Source: a virus. From it: a stretch of 47,362 bases of DNA. Below are positions 37,430 through 45,315 of the stretch, one piece after another; position 1 is the first letter of the stretch, and the number at the start of each line of letters is the position of its first letter. The stretch is from positions 1 through 47,362 of IMG/VR virus record IMGVR_UViG_3300045999_002679. One strand, 5' to 3'. Below the pieces are notes generated by a model. It was not told the origin of the DNA. It did no database searches and saw nothing but the letters and a program-made list of their open reading frames with translations. Both the position numbers and the translations under genes were made by a program.

Positions 37430-37486
37430 TTGACACGGGTTTAGGAACCTGCAATACTTCTTATGGAGGGAAAGGGAAGCCCTCCA
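37430..37486 (+). promoter_or_regulatory. Promoter/leader cassette, copy C
   Basis: TTGACA (37430-37435), 17 bp spacer, extended -10 TGC-AATACT (37450-37458), hairpin TGGAGGG-AAAGGGAAG-CCCTCCA (37464-37486). Almost identical to the minus-strand copy at 20493 and to copy A. It interrupts the late structural operon. Confidence 0.8.
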
Positions 37487-37499
37487 GAAGGAGGAGGCA

Positions 37500-37895
37500 G
37501 TGACCACCAAGGATTGGGCGAGGATCTGGGAGGAGGTCCAAGAGCAGTCCACCAAGGCGTGGCACGAAGCGGCGCCGACGCCGATGATCGTCTACACGCC
37601 GAAGGGACTGTTTGACGACACTCCCGACCCGACACAGCCTGTCTACCGAGTGGACGAAGGCGTCTGCGGATTCGGCTGGATTGAACTGGACGGTCGCTCT
37701 GGTTTGGCTCGCTGGCTGAAGAGCAAGGGGATCGGTCGCCAAGGTGACAGCAAGTACCGAGTCTCATCTTGGGAAATCGTCTCGGCGGATCGGATGAGCC
37801 AGAGTTACACCCGAAAGGACGCCGCGGTTCGGGCTGGTGCCAAGGTCTTGCGAGACCTCGGTGTCAAGGCGTACGGAATGGCTCGGCTGGACTAA
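37500..37895 (+). CDS. Hypothetical protein from a strong promoter
   Basis: 131 aa from GTG 37500 after AGGAGGAGG. Trp/Gly-rich with CGFGWIELDGRSGLARWLKSKGIGRQGDSKYRVSSWEIV. Same length as the copy B gene product but no similarity by eye. Presumably early and abundant, unlike its structural neighbours. No family recognised. Confidence 0.65.
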   Translation: MTTKDWARIWEEVQEQSTKAWHEAAPTPMIVYTPKGLFDDTPDPTQPVYRVDEGVCGFGWIELDGRSGLARWLKSKGIGRQGDSKYRVSSWEIVSADRMSQSYTRKDAAVRAGAKVLRDLGVKAYGMARLD

Positions 37896-37959
37896 CCGAC
37901 GAGCGGTTCGCACACTTTCCACCAAAACCATCGTTCTGTCTAGTGAGGAGGAAAACAGA

Positions 37960-38319
37960 ATGAAATTGAACATCAACTACAAACCGATGACGGGAATCCT
38001 GAGCGTTTGGAACAGCATTGACGACGTTCTTTCGTGGGATGATCGTGAAGAGATCCAGACGTTTCACGAATACGAAAAGGGCGACGACGACGACTGGTTC
38101 TACATGATCTCGTTCTTCAACGGGCAGTTCCATCACTTCCAAGCGTTGGGCATCAACGAACAGTGCAAGGAATGGAACTTGTGGCTCGCCCAATACTTGC
38201 CAGACTCGGTGGTCGCTGAGATCCACGCTCTGATTGAGAAGTGGGACTCTGAATACGATCCGAACTCCGAACTTCTGGCACGGGTGTTGCTACGGCACAT
38301 CACCGAGTTGGAGGTCTGA
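37960..38319 (+). CDS. Hypothetical protein
   Basis: 119 aa, ATG with GAGGAGGAAA upstream. Acidic and aromatic (FHEYEKGDDDDWFYMISFFNGQFHHFQALG), helical C-terminus. No family recognised. Likely in the same unit as the gene at 37500. Confidence 0.55.
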   Translation: MKLNINYKPMTGILSVWNSIDDVLSWDDREEIQTFHEYEKGDDDDWFYMISFFNGQFHHFQALGINEQCKEWNLWLAQYLPDSVVAEIHALIEKWDSEYDPNSELLARVLLRHITELEV

Positions 38320-38321
38320 GA

Positions 38322-39446
38322 ATGGGGGCAACGATGAAACTCAACGATGCTGTCCGATTGCACACCGATCGTCTGGAGAGCGTGCGACGCACCCTCGGCA
38401 TGAACGACAGGCATTTCTTTGATTCTCTGTTGGATCAAAACTCCTTGGCGAACAAGTGGTTGATCCTCATGCAGTCAATGGTGACGCCGTTGTCCGAGGA
38501 CAACACTGGTGCTGGTCCGCAGATGTTCGGGAGAACCGCCGACGACATTTACCAGATTATCGGCATGGAAGAGGACGCTATTCGTGGCGAGACGGTCTTC
38601 GTGTCCGAAAGCGTAATGGCAGTCGTTGCGTCAGCGTCTCGGACGATGGAGCCTGAACCGATCTATGCGACGGACTTGCTGTACGACCACGGTCTGTTGA
38701 TTTTTCAGGAACCGATCGTTGTATCGGATCTTCATCCGAGAACGGGCAAATTAGATGAGCGTCTCGTTCTCCCGATTCGGGCTATCGGCTGGAAGAAGTC
38801 GGATCATGTGCGCCGTAAGGACGGGACGATCGGTGAGGGCGTGTTGATGATCCCCTACACCGATCACGATGGTCGTGTCGTGTTCCGTGAATCAATGCGA
38901 CGGCTGGCGATGGAAGAGAACGACGAAGCGTTCATTTTTGCTGAACCCCCAGTAAAGCGTGGTCTGATGGCGACAGACTTTCTTCCGTGGGCATTCGGAG
39001 TGAACTGGTCTATCGGTTCCGAAACCGAGTACGACTTTGAGACAAGGACGTTCAAGGGTTTGTTGTCCACGGTTGGTGAAGTACGGTTGTTCTTCTTGTC
39101 GTTGATGCGATTCGCTTGGCAGGAGATTGTCAAGGTGCAACGGGAAGCGGTGGATCGTCCTGTCCGCAGGGAAGCGCAACGAGTGTTGAAAGATCGGGAT
39201 TACTCCGATGGTGCTTGCGTGTTGCGTCTCCGCCGAGAGGTCAACTATCAGGCTCGGGGCGATTCGGGAACCCCATTGCGGTTCCGAGTGGTGGTGCGTG
39301 GTCACTGGCGTCGTCAGTGGTATCGCTCGCTGGGTCCGTCAACGTCCGCCGAAGCACATCGGACGATCTGGATTGATCCGCACATTCGTGGTGACGAGGC
39401 TCTTCCGATAAAGGAAAAGCACAAGGTCACGGCAATTACCCGATAA
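38322..39446 (+). CDS. Conserved actinophage protein of unknown function
   Basis: 374 aa, ATG 38322 with GGAGG at 7 nt. N-terminal helical region, a middle PF-like alpha/beta part, and a C-terminal VVVRGHWRRQWYRSLGPSTSAEAHRTIWIDPHIRGDEALP, an HxRxxW/IxPHI pattern I recall from many actinobacterial phage and plasmid proteins without known function. Basic segment VKVQREAVDRPVRREAQRVLK may bind nucleic acid. Confidence 0.6.
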   Translation: MGATMKLNDAVRLHTDRLESVRRTLGMNDRHFFDSLLDQNSLANKWLILMQSMVTPLSEDNTGAGPQMFGRTADDIYQIIGMEEDAIRGETVFVSESVMAVVASASRTMEPEPIYATDLLYDHGLLIFQEPIVVSDLHPRTGKLDERLVLPIRAIGWKKSDHVRRKDGTIGEGVLMIPYTDHDGRVVFRESMRRLAMEENDEAFIFAEPPVKRGLMATDFLPWAFGVNWSIGSETEYDFETRTFKGLLSTVGEVRLFFLSLMRFAWQEIVKVQREAVDRPVRREAQRVLKDRDYSDGACVLRLRREVNYQARGDSGTPLRFRVVVRGHWRRQWYRSLGPSTSAEAHRTIWIDPHIRGDEALPIKEKHKVTAITR

Positions 39447-39466
39447 ACTAAACCTTGGGAGGAACA

Positions 39467-39865
39467 ATGAAGCCAATCTTCGTTTACGGCAGTCTGATGC
39501 CAAACCACTGGAACGCTCATCTTTGGGAAGAGGATGCGATTGCCATGCCAGCAACACTTGACGGTTTCCGTCTGGTGTCGTGGCACCGCAACTTCCCCTA
39601 CGCCATCCCTGCTGATGGTGAACGGACGAAGGGTTACCTTGTGGTCTGTGACCCCGATGCCTATGCGATGATCTTGCAACGGCTGGATCGTCTGGAAGGT
39701 GTCCCCCACCACTACGACCGAGTGTCGGTGTTGGCAAACCTAGACGGCGAGCAGGTGGATGCTTGGGTGTACACGCCGAACGATCCCAACGAGTACGAGA
39801 ACGATTTCCGTATCCCCGACAACGACTGGGACACATTCCTCGCAACAGAACCAACGACGGTTTAG
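39467..39865 (+). CDS. Gamma-glutamylcyclotransferase-like protein
   Basis: 132 aa; ATG 39467 with GGGAGG, chosen over TTG 39455. FVYGSLMPNHWN is the glycine-rich substrate loop (YGSL); the catalytic Glu sits in RLDRLEGVPHHYDRV; VDAWVYTPN closes the fold. Members cyclise gamma-glutamyl amines to 5-oxoproline. In phages this family occurs with amidoligases and class II amidotransferases, both found here at 5.9-7.7 kb. Confidence 0.82.
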   Translation: MKPIFVYGSLMPNHWNAHLWEEDAIAMPATLDGFRLVSWHRNFPYAIPADGERTKGYLVVCDPDAYAMILQRLDRLEGVPHHYDRVSVLANLDGEQVDAWVYTPNDPNEYENDFRIPDNDWDTFLATEPTTV

Positions 39866-39904
39866 TGGATGCGATTGTAGAACCACATCTATCTTGCTTG
39901 CACG

Positions 39905-40603
39905 ATGACTGCACGCAAGATGGTTCACCTCAACATTGAAGAGACTTCAGGGGTAGACCATCCAGCGCATTTGGACGAAGGATGGATCCTGATGAAGAAC
40001 GCCGATTTGACCAACGAGGACTTTGACGCCATTGAGAAGATGGTTGGCTTGGAGGCTGACCTCACCAAGGCTCAGGAGCGCATTGCCGAACTGGAGGCGC
40101 AGATCGCTTCCGCCAGCCCCGAGGACGATGATGCTGGCGACGACGAGGAGGAGTTGGTCAAGTCCGCTCCTGCTCCCGTCCGTGAGGCGATTATGAAGGC
40201 TCGTCGTGAGGCGACCGAGGCTCAGGAGGAACTCCGCAAGGAGCGTGAGATCCGTCTGGACGCCGAGGCGATCGTGAAGAGCGCAGAGCGTTTCTCCAAC
40301 CTCGCCGTGGATCACGAAGAGTTTGGTCCTGCCATGCGACGTCTGGAGGAAGTCTCCAGCGAACTGTTTGACGTGGTTGGCAAGGCTTTGGATGCCGCCA
40401 ACGGGCAGGCAGAAGCGGCCGCAATCTTTGCCGAGATCGGCTCGTCGCACGTCCCCTCGTCTTCCTCGGCTTACCAGAAGATTGAGACTCTCGCCAAGGC
40501 AAGCGTTGCCAAGGGCGAATTCAAGACCGTTGAGCAGGCGATTTCCAGCCTGATCTCGGAAAACCCTGCCCTCTACGCCGAATACCGCTCGGAAACCAAC
40601 TGA
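39905..40603 (+). CDS. Capsid scaffolding protein (putative)
   Basis: 232 aa; ATG preceded by TATCTT at 39891-39896 rather than a ribosome site. N-terminus HLNIEETSGVDHPAHLDEGWILMKNAD is seen in actinophage head-assembly proteins. The rest is acidic and helical with long coiled coils (about 48-75 and 95-135) and a C-terminal TLAKASVAKGEFKTVEQAISSLI. Position just before decoration and capsid genes is the standard scaffold site. Confidence 0.7.
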   Translation: MTARKMVHLNIEETSGVDHPAHLDEGWILMKNADLTNEDFDAIEKMVGLEADLTKAQERIAELEAQIASASPEDDDAGDDEEELVKSAPAPVREAIMKARREATEAQEELRKEREIRLDAEAIVKSAERFSNLAVDHEEFGPAMRRLEEVSSELFDVVGKALDAANGQAEAAAIFAEIGSSHVPSSSSAYQKIETLAKASVAKGEFKTVEQAISSLISENPALYAEYRSETN

Positions 40604-40622
40604 CAAGAAGGAATGACCTCTC

Positions 40623-41018
40623 ATGGCATACGAAATCAACCAGTACAGCGTCAAGATCACCCTGCCTGCGGCCGCTGACCTTTCCACGAAGCAGTATTAC
40701 TTCGTGAAGGTGAACACCTCGGGTCAGGCCGCTCTCTGCTCGGGTGCGACGGATCGTCCGATCGGTGTGTTGCAGAACACCCCGACGTCGGGTCAGGCCG
40801 CTGAAGTTCTGGTCGTTGGTGGCACGAAGATCGTTTCCTCGGCTTCCATTGACGAGGGTGCGCTCATCGGCACCAATGCCTCTGGCAAGGCTGATGGCAA
40901 GACCCCGGGTACCGACACCACCGAGTACGCCGTGGGAACCGTCATCCTCGCCGCTGGTGCTGACGGAGAACTCCTCACCGCCGTTGTCAACTGCGCCTCG
41001 CCTGCCCGAGCCGCCTGA
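40623..41018 (+). CDS. DUF2190-like head decoration/stabilisation protein
   Basis: 131 aa. Beta-rich with repeated patterns YYFVKVNTSGQAALCSGATDRPIGVLQNTP and YAVGTVILAAGADGELLTAVV, the DUF2190 layout. Such proteins trimerise on the capsid surface. Lies directly before the major capsid gene, 32 nt gap. Confidence 0.8.
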   Translation: MAYEINQYSVKITLPAAADLSTKQYYFVKVNTSGQAALCSGATDRPIGVLQNTPTSGQAAEVLVVGGTKIVSSASIDEGALIGTNASGKADGKTPGTDTTEYAVGTVILAAGADGELLTAVVNCASPARAA

Positions 41019-41050
41019 TCCCACAATCTCCATAAGGAAAGGTCAAAGCC

Positions 41051-42001
41051 ATGCCCCAGCCCACTCAAAATCAGGTCCATGTTGATGCGATTCTGACGAA
41101 CATCTCCGTTGCTTATATGCAGAAGCAGGAGAACTTCATCGCCAACAAGGTGTTCCCGATTGTCCCCGTGGACAAGCAGAGCGACAAGTATTTCTCGTAC
41201 ACCAAGAACGACTGGTTCCGTGACGAGGCTCGTCTGCGTGCGGATGCGACCGAGTCGGCTGGTGGCGGTTACAACCTGTCCACCTCGTCCTACTCGGCTG
41301 ACGTGTGGGCGTTCCACAAGGACGTGGGCGATCAGACCCGTGCCAACGCCGACGCTCCCATCAACGTGGATCGTGAGGCTGTGGAGTTCGTGACCAGCCG
41401 TCTGCTCCTGAAGATGGAGACCGAGTTCGTGTCCAACTTCTTCACCACTGGCGTGTGGGCTACCGACAACACCCCGAGCAACCTGTGGTCGGACTACACC
41501 AACTCGGATCCGTTGAACGACGTGGAAGACGCCAAGCGTGCGATCCTCGCCACCACGGGCTTTGAGCCGAACACCCTCGTCCTCGGTTACGACGTGTTCA
41601 AGGAACTGAAGAACCACCCCGATCTGGTGGACCGAATCAAGTACACCTCGTCCAACGTCATCACGACCGAGATGATCGCTCGTATGTTTGACGTGGAGCG
41701 TGTGCTGGTCAGCAAGAGCGTCAAGGCGACGAACAACGAGGGTGGCACCGCCGCCTACGACTTCACCGCTGGCAAGAACGCTCTCCTCTGCTACTCGGCT
41801 CCGTCGCCCGGATTGCTCCAGCCGTCCGCTGGATACGTCATGTCGTGGACTGGCGTGTCGGGTGGTTTGGGTCAGACCATCGGTGCGAGCCGTTTCCGCA
41901 TGGAGTCGGTGAAGGCAGACCGCATTGAAGGCGAGATGGCGTTTGACATGAAGGTCGTCGCCTCGGACCTCGGCTACTTCTTCTCGGCAGTCGTTTCCTG
42001 A
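41051..42001 (+). CDS. Major capsid protein (HK97 fold)
   Basis: 316 aa, ATG. Begins QNQVHVDAILTNISVAYMQKQENFIANKVFPIVPVDKQSDKYFSY, typical of this capsid class; then the E-loop region (RADATESAGGGYNLSTSSY), spine helix REAVEFVTSRLLLKMETEFV and C-terminal SRFRMESVKADRIEGEMAFDMKVVASDLGYFF. Optimised, C-ending codons suggest high expression. Positions after scaffold and decoration genes agree. Confidence 0.92.
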   Translation: MPQPTQNQVHVDAILTNISVAYMQKQENFIANKVFPIVPVDKQSDKYFSYTKNDWFRDEARLRADATESAGGGYNLSTSSYSADVWAFHKDVGDQTRANADAPINVDREAVEFVTSRLLLKMETEFVSNFFTTGVWATDNTPSNLWSDYTNSDPLNDVEDAKRAILATTGFEPNTLVLGYDVFKELKNHPDLVDRIKYTSSNVITTEMIARMFDVERVLVSKSVKATNNEGGTAAYDFTAGKNALLCYSAPSPGLLQPSAGYVMSWTGVSGGLGQTIGASRFRMESVKADRIEGEMAFDMKVVASDLGYFFSAVVS

Positions 42002-42086
42002 TCAACCGTTCCGCCCGATAAGGGTGGTCAAGCGATGCGACTGCACTTCGGTGTTGTAGTGTCGGACAAGAACAGAAGGGTTGAAC

Positions 42087-42386
42087 ATGAGTGACTGGTT
42101 GGTGTTGAAGCCGATTCCTGTCGGTGGAGGCAAGAAGATTGAGCCGGGTACGGTCGTTCAGGCTGATGGGTGGCGCAACAGGCGCACTCTGGAGGCTGGA
42201 CGCTATATCCAGAAGATTGAACTCACGCCGAATGTGGTGGTGAAGCCGATCCCCGTCGTGGAGCCTGTAAAGGCTGTGGAGCCTGCGAAGGTTGAGGAGC
42301 CTGTGAAGGCTGACGAAACTGTCAAGTCGGAAGCCCCCAAGAAGAAGGTGGGTCGTCCCCCCAAGGTTGAAGTTACGGAAGGCTGA
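42087..42386 (+). CDS. Small head-region protein with basic/acidic tail
   Basis: 99 aa, ATG 42087 with AAGGG. A beta domain (LVLKPIPVGGGKKIEPGTVVQADGWRNRRTLEAGRYI) is followed by Val-Glu-Pro-Lys repeats (residues 52-85) and KKKVGRPPKVE, an AT-hook-like tail that could touch DNA. Located between capsid and connector genes. Confidence 0.6.
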   Translation: MSDWLVLKPIPVGGGKKIEPGTVVQADGWRNRRTLEAGRYIQKIELTPNVVVKPIPVVEPVKAVEPAKVEEPVKADETVKSEAPKKKVGRPPKVEVTEG

Positions 42387-42391
42387 ATGCG

Positions 42392-42823
42392 ATGACATGG
42401 AGTTACGGTGGAGATCCAGCGAACTCCAGCACGGATCGTGTTCGCTTCCTGTGCGGTGATACCGACACAACTAACCAGCAGGTGACGAACGAGGAAATCT
42501 CGTTTCTTCTCTCCGAATTCAACACGGATTCGTATTTGGCTGCCGCTGGGGCTTGTGAGGCTATGGCGTCTAAGTCGGCTACGAAGGCTGACTATTCTCG
42601 GTCGGTGGGCGATTTGTCGTTGTCTACGCAGTATGGGGCGCACGCCACGACTTTGTTGAAGAGGGCGGAAAGTTTGCGGAACCAAGCCTCTCGTCGTCGT
42701 CCTCCGTCCGTGAACTTCTTTACGGACGACAATGGCGACGTGTTTGGTTCAATGGTCTTCTCTATCGGCATTGACGACAATCTGGGTTCAACAACTTCGG
42801 GGTCGTCTACGGCTCCAGCGTGA
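42392..42823 (+). CDS. Head-tail adaptor (gp6-like)
   Basis: 143 aa. TDRVRFLCGDTDTTNQQVTNEEISFLLSE followed by helices (AAAGACEAMASKSATKADYSRSVGDLSLSTQYGAHATTLLKRAESLR) is the plan of HK97 gp6-type connectors. It stacks under the portal. Ends 1 bp into the ATGCGA repeat before the next start. Confidence 0.75.
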   Translation: MTWSYGGDPANSSTDRVRFLCGDTDTTNQQVTNEEISFLLSEFNTDSYLAAAGACEAMASKSATKADYSRSVGDLSLSTQYGAHATTLLKRAESLRNQASRRRPPSVNFFTDDNGDVFGSMVFSIGIDDNLGSTTSGSSTAPA

Positions 42824-42827
42824 TGCG

Positions 42828-43157
42828 ATGACTATTGAAGCCGTTTTTCTGGATCTGATGCCGTCCACGGTGACGATTTACCCTCAGTCGGCTCGGAGTG
42901 CTTACGGTCAGCAAACGTGGTCTGCTACGGGAACATCTGTTCGGTGCCGTATCCAGCAGACGGGCATCGTTTCGCACGATCAGAACGGTCGGCAGGTGAT
43001 TGAGGACGGCAAAATCATCTTTTATGGTACGCCGACGATCAGTTTGAACTCCAAGATCACGTTGCCTGACGGCACCACACCCGTCTTGTTGACGATCAAT
43101 GTCCACAACGACGAGGATGGAACCAACCACACCTCGGTTTCCTACGGACGTGCCTGA
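42828..43157 (+). CDS. Head closure protein
   Basis: 109 aa, ATG 42828. All-beta with STVTIYPQSARSAYGQQTWSATGTSVRCRIQQ and GKIIFYGTPTISLNSKITLPDG, matching the head-closure (gp15/16-like) family. Overlaps the next gene by 1 nt. Confidence 0.7.
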   Translation: MTIEAVFLDLMPSTVTIYPQSARSAYGQQTWSATGTSVRCRIQQTGIVSHDQNGRQVIEDGKIIFYGTPTISLNSKITLPDGTTPVLLTINVHNDEDGTNHTSVSYGRA

Positions 43158-43588
43158 TGCCTATTCACATTCAAACAGCAGGTTTGATTAGCACCACGAT
43201 GCGATTGGATGGCTGGGATCGGTTGACCTCTGTTATGCAGACCGCCCCGAATCTGGGTGTTCAGGCTTTGGGTCGGAGCCTGTATGCGACTGCTAACAAG
43301 ATCTTCAACGAGTCTCAGATGCAGGTGCCTGTGCGCCGAGGCATCCTAAGGTCTACGGGTTTCGTGGCTCCCCCTGCGTTTCAGGGCAACGGTCAACTGG
43401 CGGTTCGTATCTCGTATGGTGGTGCGTCTGCGCCGTACGCCTATGACCAGCATTACAACCTTGCATACCGCCATGCGCCCGGTAGGAAGGCGTTGTACCT
43501 GTCGGATCCTGTTTATGCGGCGACGCCGAACCTTGAACGATGGATTCAGGCTGATGTTGGACGCACTTTGTCTGGTTTGGGGTTGTGA
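43157..43588 (+). CDS. Tail component, HK97 gp10-like
   Basis: 143 aa. Start LISTTMRLDGWDRL, helix QALGRSLYATANKIFNESQMQVPVRRGILRSTGF and YAYDQHYNLAYRHAPGRKALYL resemble the gp10-like neck/tail completion family (the VPVRTGxLR box here is VPVRRGILR). Confidence 0.78.
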   Translation: MPIHIQTAGLISTTMRLDGWDRLTSVMQTAPNLGVQALGRSLYATANKIFNESQMQVPVRRGILRSTGFVAPPAFQGNGQLAVRISYGGASAPYAYDQHYNLAYRHAPGRKALYLSDPVYAATPNLERWIQADVGRTLSGLGL

Positions 43589-43671
43589 TGACGATCGTTT
43601 TCGGTGGTGGCGCACAGACCTATGCGACGGGTGTCGCCTCGTTTGAGGTGGTGTTTTATGGCTTTGCTTGA
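43588..43671 (+). CDS. Possible 27-residue peptide
   Basis: ATG 43588 overlaps the previous stop and the frame ends at TGA 43669-43671, overlapping the next gene by 14 nt. It may only serve to bring ribosomes to the next start. Weak as a gene. Confidence 0.25.
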   Translation: MTIVFGGGAQTYATGVASFEVVFYGFA

Positions 43672-44053
43672 CAGTTTGGGGCAGAAGTTGCAGACCGCTG
43701 GTGTCGCCACGTTGGGGACAAATCTGTGGCTTTCTCAGATTCAGGATTCACCCGATGCGAGTGTTGTGCTGATGGAGGAGAAGGGCAATGTTGACCATGT
43801 TTTCGGTACTTCGGTTGCAGGGATGTACCGCCATTCGGTGATGGCGGTGGCTCGTTCGGCTCGTAACGACTATCCGTCCGCTCGGACGTTGATCGGCAAT
43901 GTGCAGAGTGTGTTGGGGGCTATCAGGTCGGAAACGATTGATGGCGTCAAGTTCATGTCTGTGCTGGATGCGACGGGCATTTACCCTGCTGGTGCTGACG
44001 GTCGTGAACGTCCGCTTTTGGCGTGTGAGTTCACTTGTTGGGTGATCCCGTGA
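43658..44053 (+). CDS. Tail terminator-like protein
   Basis: 131 aa from ATG 43658 (GAGGTGG upstream). LGQKLQTAGVATLGTNLWLSQIQDSPDASVVLMEEKG and YPSARTLIGNVQSVLGAI match small tail-completion proteins between gp10-like and tube genes. Fold alpha/beta. Confidence 0.65.
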   Translation: MALLDSLGQKLQTAGVATLGTNLWLSQIQDSPDASVVLMEEKGNVDHVFGTSVAGMYRHSVMAVARSARNDYPSARTLIGNVQSVLGAIRSETIDGVKFMSVLDATGIYPAGADGRERPLLACEFTCWVIP

Positions 44054-44265
44054 ACCCAAATATTCTTGCGGCTCATAAAGCGGTTTTGGCGGCTCAGGCG
44101 TGTTTGGATGCTGTCCAACAGTGTCTGGTTGCTTTGCTTTCTGCCGATGCCCCAAGTGCCTCGGATGGTGGATGCGATCATCCTGTGGAGGCACGACTGA
44201 TGGTGGACACCATGAACGGGCGTGAGGAGTTGTGCAATGCCTGCGGATCCAACATCTCAGCCTGA
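44050..44265 (+). CDS. Small zinc-site protein
   Basis: 71 aa, GTG overlapping the previous stop (GTGA). An Ala/Leu-rich helix (AAHKAVLAAQACLDAVQQCLVALL) then CDHPVEARLMVDTMNGREELCNACGSN, a CxH...CxxC zinc site. Overlaps the next small gene by 29 nt. Confidence 0.55.
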   Translation: MNPNILAAHKAVLAAQACLDAVQQCLVALLSADAPSASDGGCDHPVEARLMVDTMNGREELCNACGSNISA

Positions 44266-44398
44266 TCCGTATAGTCGTACACGACCTGCGGATGAGAATC
44301 CTCGCTGTTGGCGGTGCCAAAGACTGTTAGCGATCCGTTTGACTCGTCCTTGGACGGTCATTTGTCCTCGTTGTAAGGCTAAAAACGGTCACGATTGA
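44237..44398 (+). CDS. Com-like zinc-finger protein
   Basis: 53 aa, ATG 44237. The C-terminal part RCWRCQRLLAIRLTRPWTVICPRCKAKN has two CxxC knuckles in the order and spacing of Mu Com-type zinc fingers (CxxCxxxLA ... CPRCKxxN). Com binds RNA and activates translation of the Mom DNA-modification protein in Mu. Here no mom homologue is adjacent; the role is open. Confidence 0.65.
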   Translation: MPADPTSQPDPYSRTRPADENPRCWRCQRLLAIRLTRPWTVICPRCKAKNGHD

Positions 44399-44431
44399 AA
44401 TTGCCTGAAGATTACGATATGGTTACGTCCC

Positions 44432-44995
44432 ATGTTCAAGTGGCTTGTGTGTTTGGTCGTATTGGCTGGGTGTGGGACCGTGGAAACGGTGGTGGAGGAC
44501 TCCTCTCCGCCAACGACGATGCGACAGACTCCGACGACGGTTGCCGTCTCGGAGCCTCCTGAGACCCTCGCCCCAGAGACCACGACGACGGTGCCTGTCA
44601 CTCTGGCGGACATTGAGAAGTGGGTTGCCGATTCCCGTGCAAAGTGGGGCAAATGTGGCGAGTTCCACGATCTGGCAATGTCTGTCGGATGGCAAGAGGA
44701 GCATTGGTCTACTCTCAGCACGGTTCTGTGGACTGAGAGTCGGTGCCGAAACATCATCCCTTTGAGGGCTGGTGGTTTGCCCTCGGATGCGAAGTGGTTC
44801 AACGGGCATGACTGGGGTCCGACCCAGATCAACAAACCAGTCCACAAGGAGTTCGTGGAGCAGATCTTCGGAGAGCCGTTTGAGGTGGCGATGAGCGATC
44901 CTGCCAAGAACCTGCGGTTCGCCTACATCTTGTATTCGGCTCGGGAAGAGCGTGGCAAGTGTGGCTGGAAGCCGTGGAGCGAACCCTGCAACTGA
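44432..44995 (+). CDS. Lytic transglycosylase lipoprotein
   Basis: 187 aa. Signal peptide with a clean lipobox LAGC (Cys14). A Thr/Pro/Glu linker (20-60) is followed by an SLT-like domain: TVLWTESRCRN with the catalytic Glu, DWGPTQINKPV in place of GLMQIN, and AYILYSAREERGKCGW. It would cut glycan strands on the host side of the wall. A lipoprotein form is unusual for a virion enzyme; it may act on the host surface or be carried in the tail. GATATGGT 10-17 bp upstream may be its -10. Confidence 0.7.
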   Translation: MFKWLVCLVVLAGCGTVETVVEDSSPPTTMRQTPTTVAVSEPPETLAPETTTTVPVTLADIEKWVADSRAKWGKCGEFHDLAMSVGWQEEHWSTLSTVLWTESRCRNIIPLRAGGLPSDAKWFNGHDWGPTQINKPVHKEFVEQIFGEPFEVAMSDPAKNLRFAYILYSAREERGKCGWKPWSEPCN

Positions 44996-45129
44996 GGCTA
45001 AACCGCCGTCAAGCGGATGCGATGCACTTTGTCGTTTACACTTCGGTCGTCGTGACCAAGTGTCCCCCTGTCCGCCCGTGACCTTCGTGTCTAGGACGCT
45101 CTAGGGGAGTGCGTCCGAAAGAAGGAACA

Positions 45130-45315
45130 GTGGCGAAATACAAGGTGAAGATCGGGATTGATACCCCAAGCGGACGGCATGAGCCTGACGCCGTCATTGA
45201 TCACACCTCTGTGCCGTCCAAGTCGTTGAAGTGGCTCGTTGAGCAGGGCATTCTTGAACTGGTCGGCAAGGAGCCTGAACCCGTCATTGAGGCGGATGAG
45301 GAAGAGGAAGTCTGA
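45130..45315 (+). CDS. Small head-tail region protein
   Basis: 61 aa from GTG 45130 with AAGGA upstream. KYKVKIGIDTPSGRHEPDAVIDHTSVPSKSLKWLVEQGILE is a compact alpha/beta unit; the tail is acidic. Similar small proteins precede tube genes in actinophages. The 134 bp before it hold only a weak CCGC/GCGG stem. Confidence 0.55.
   Translation: MAKYKVKIGIDTPSGRHEPDAVIDHTSVPSKSLKWLVEQGILELVGKEPEPVIEADEEEEV

Noticed and set aside
40793-41617. Antisense frame across decoration and capsid genes
   Set aside because: Mirror of biased codons in two well-supported structural genes; no ribosome site.
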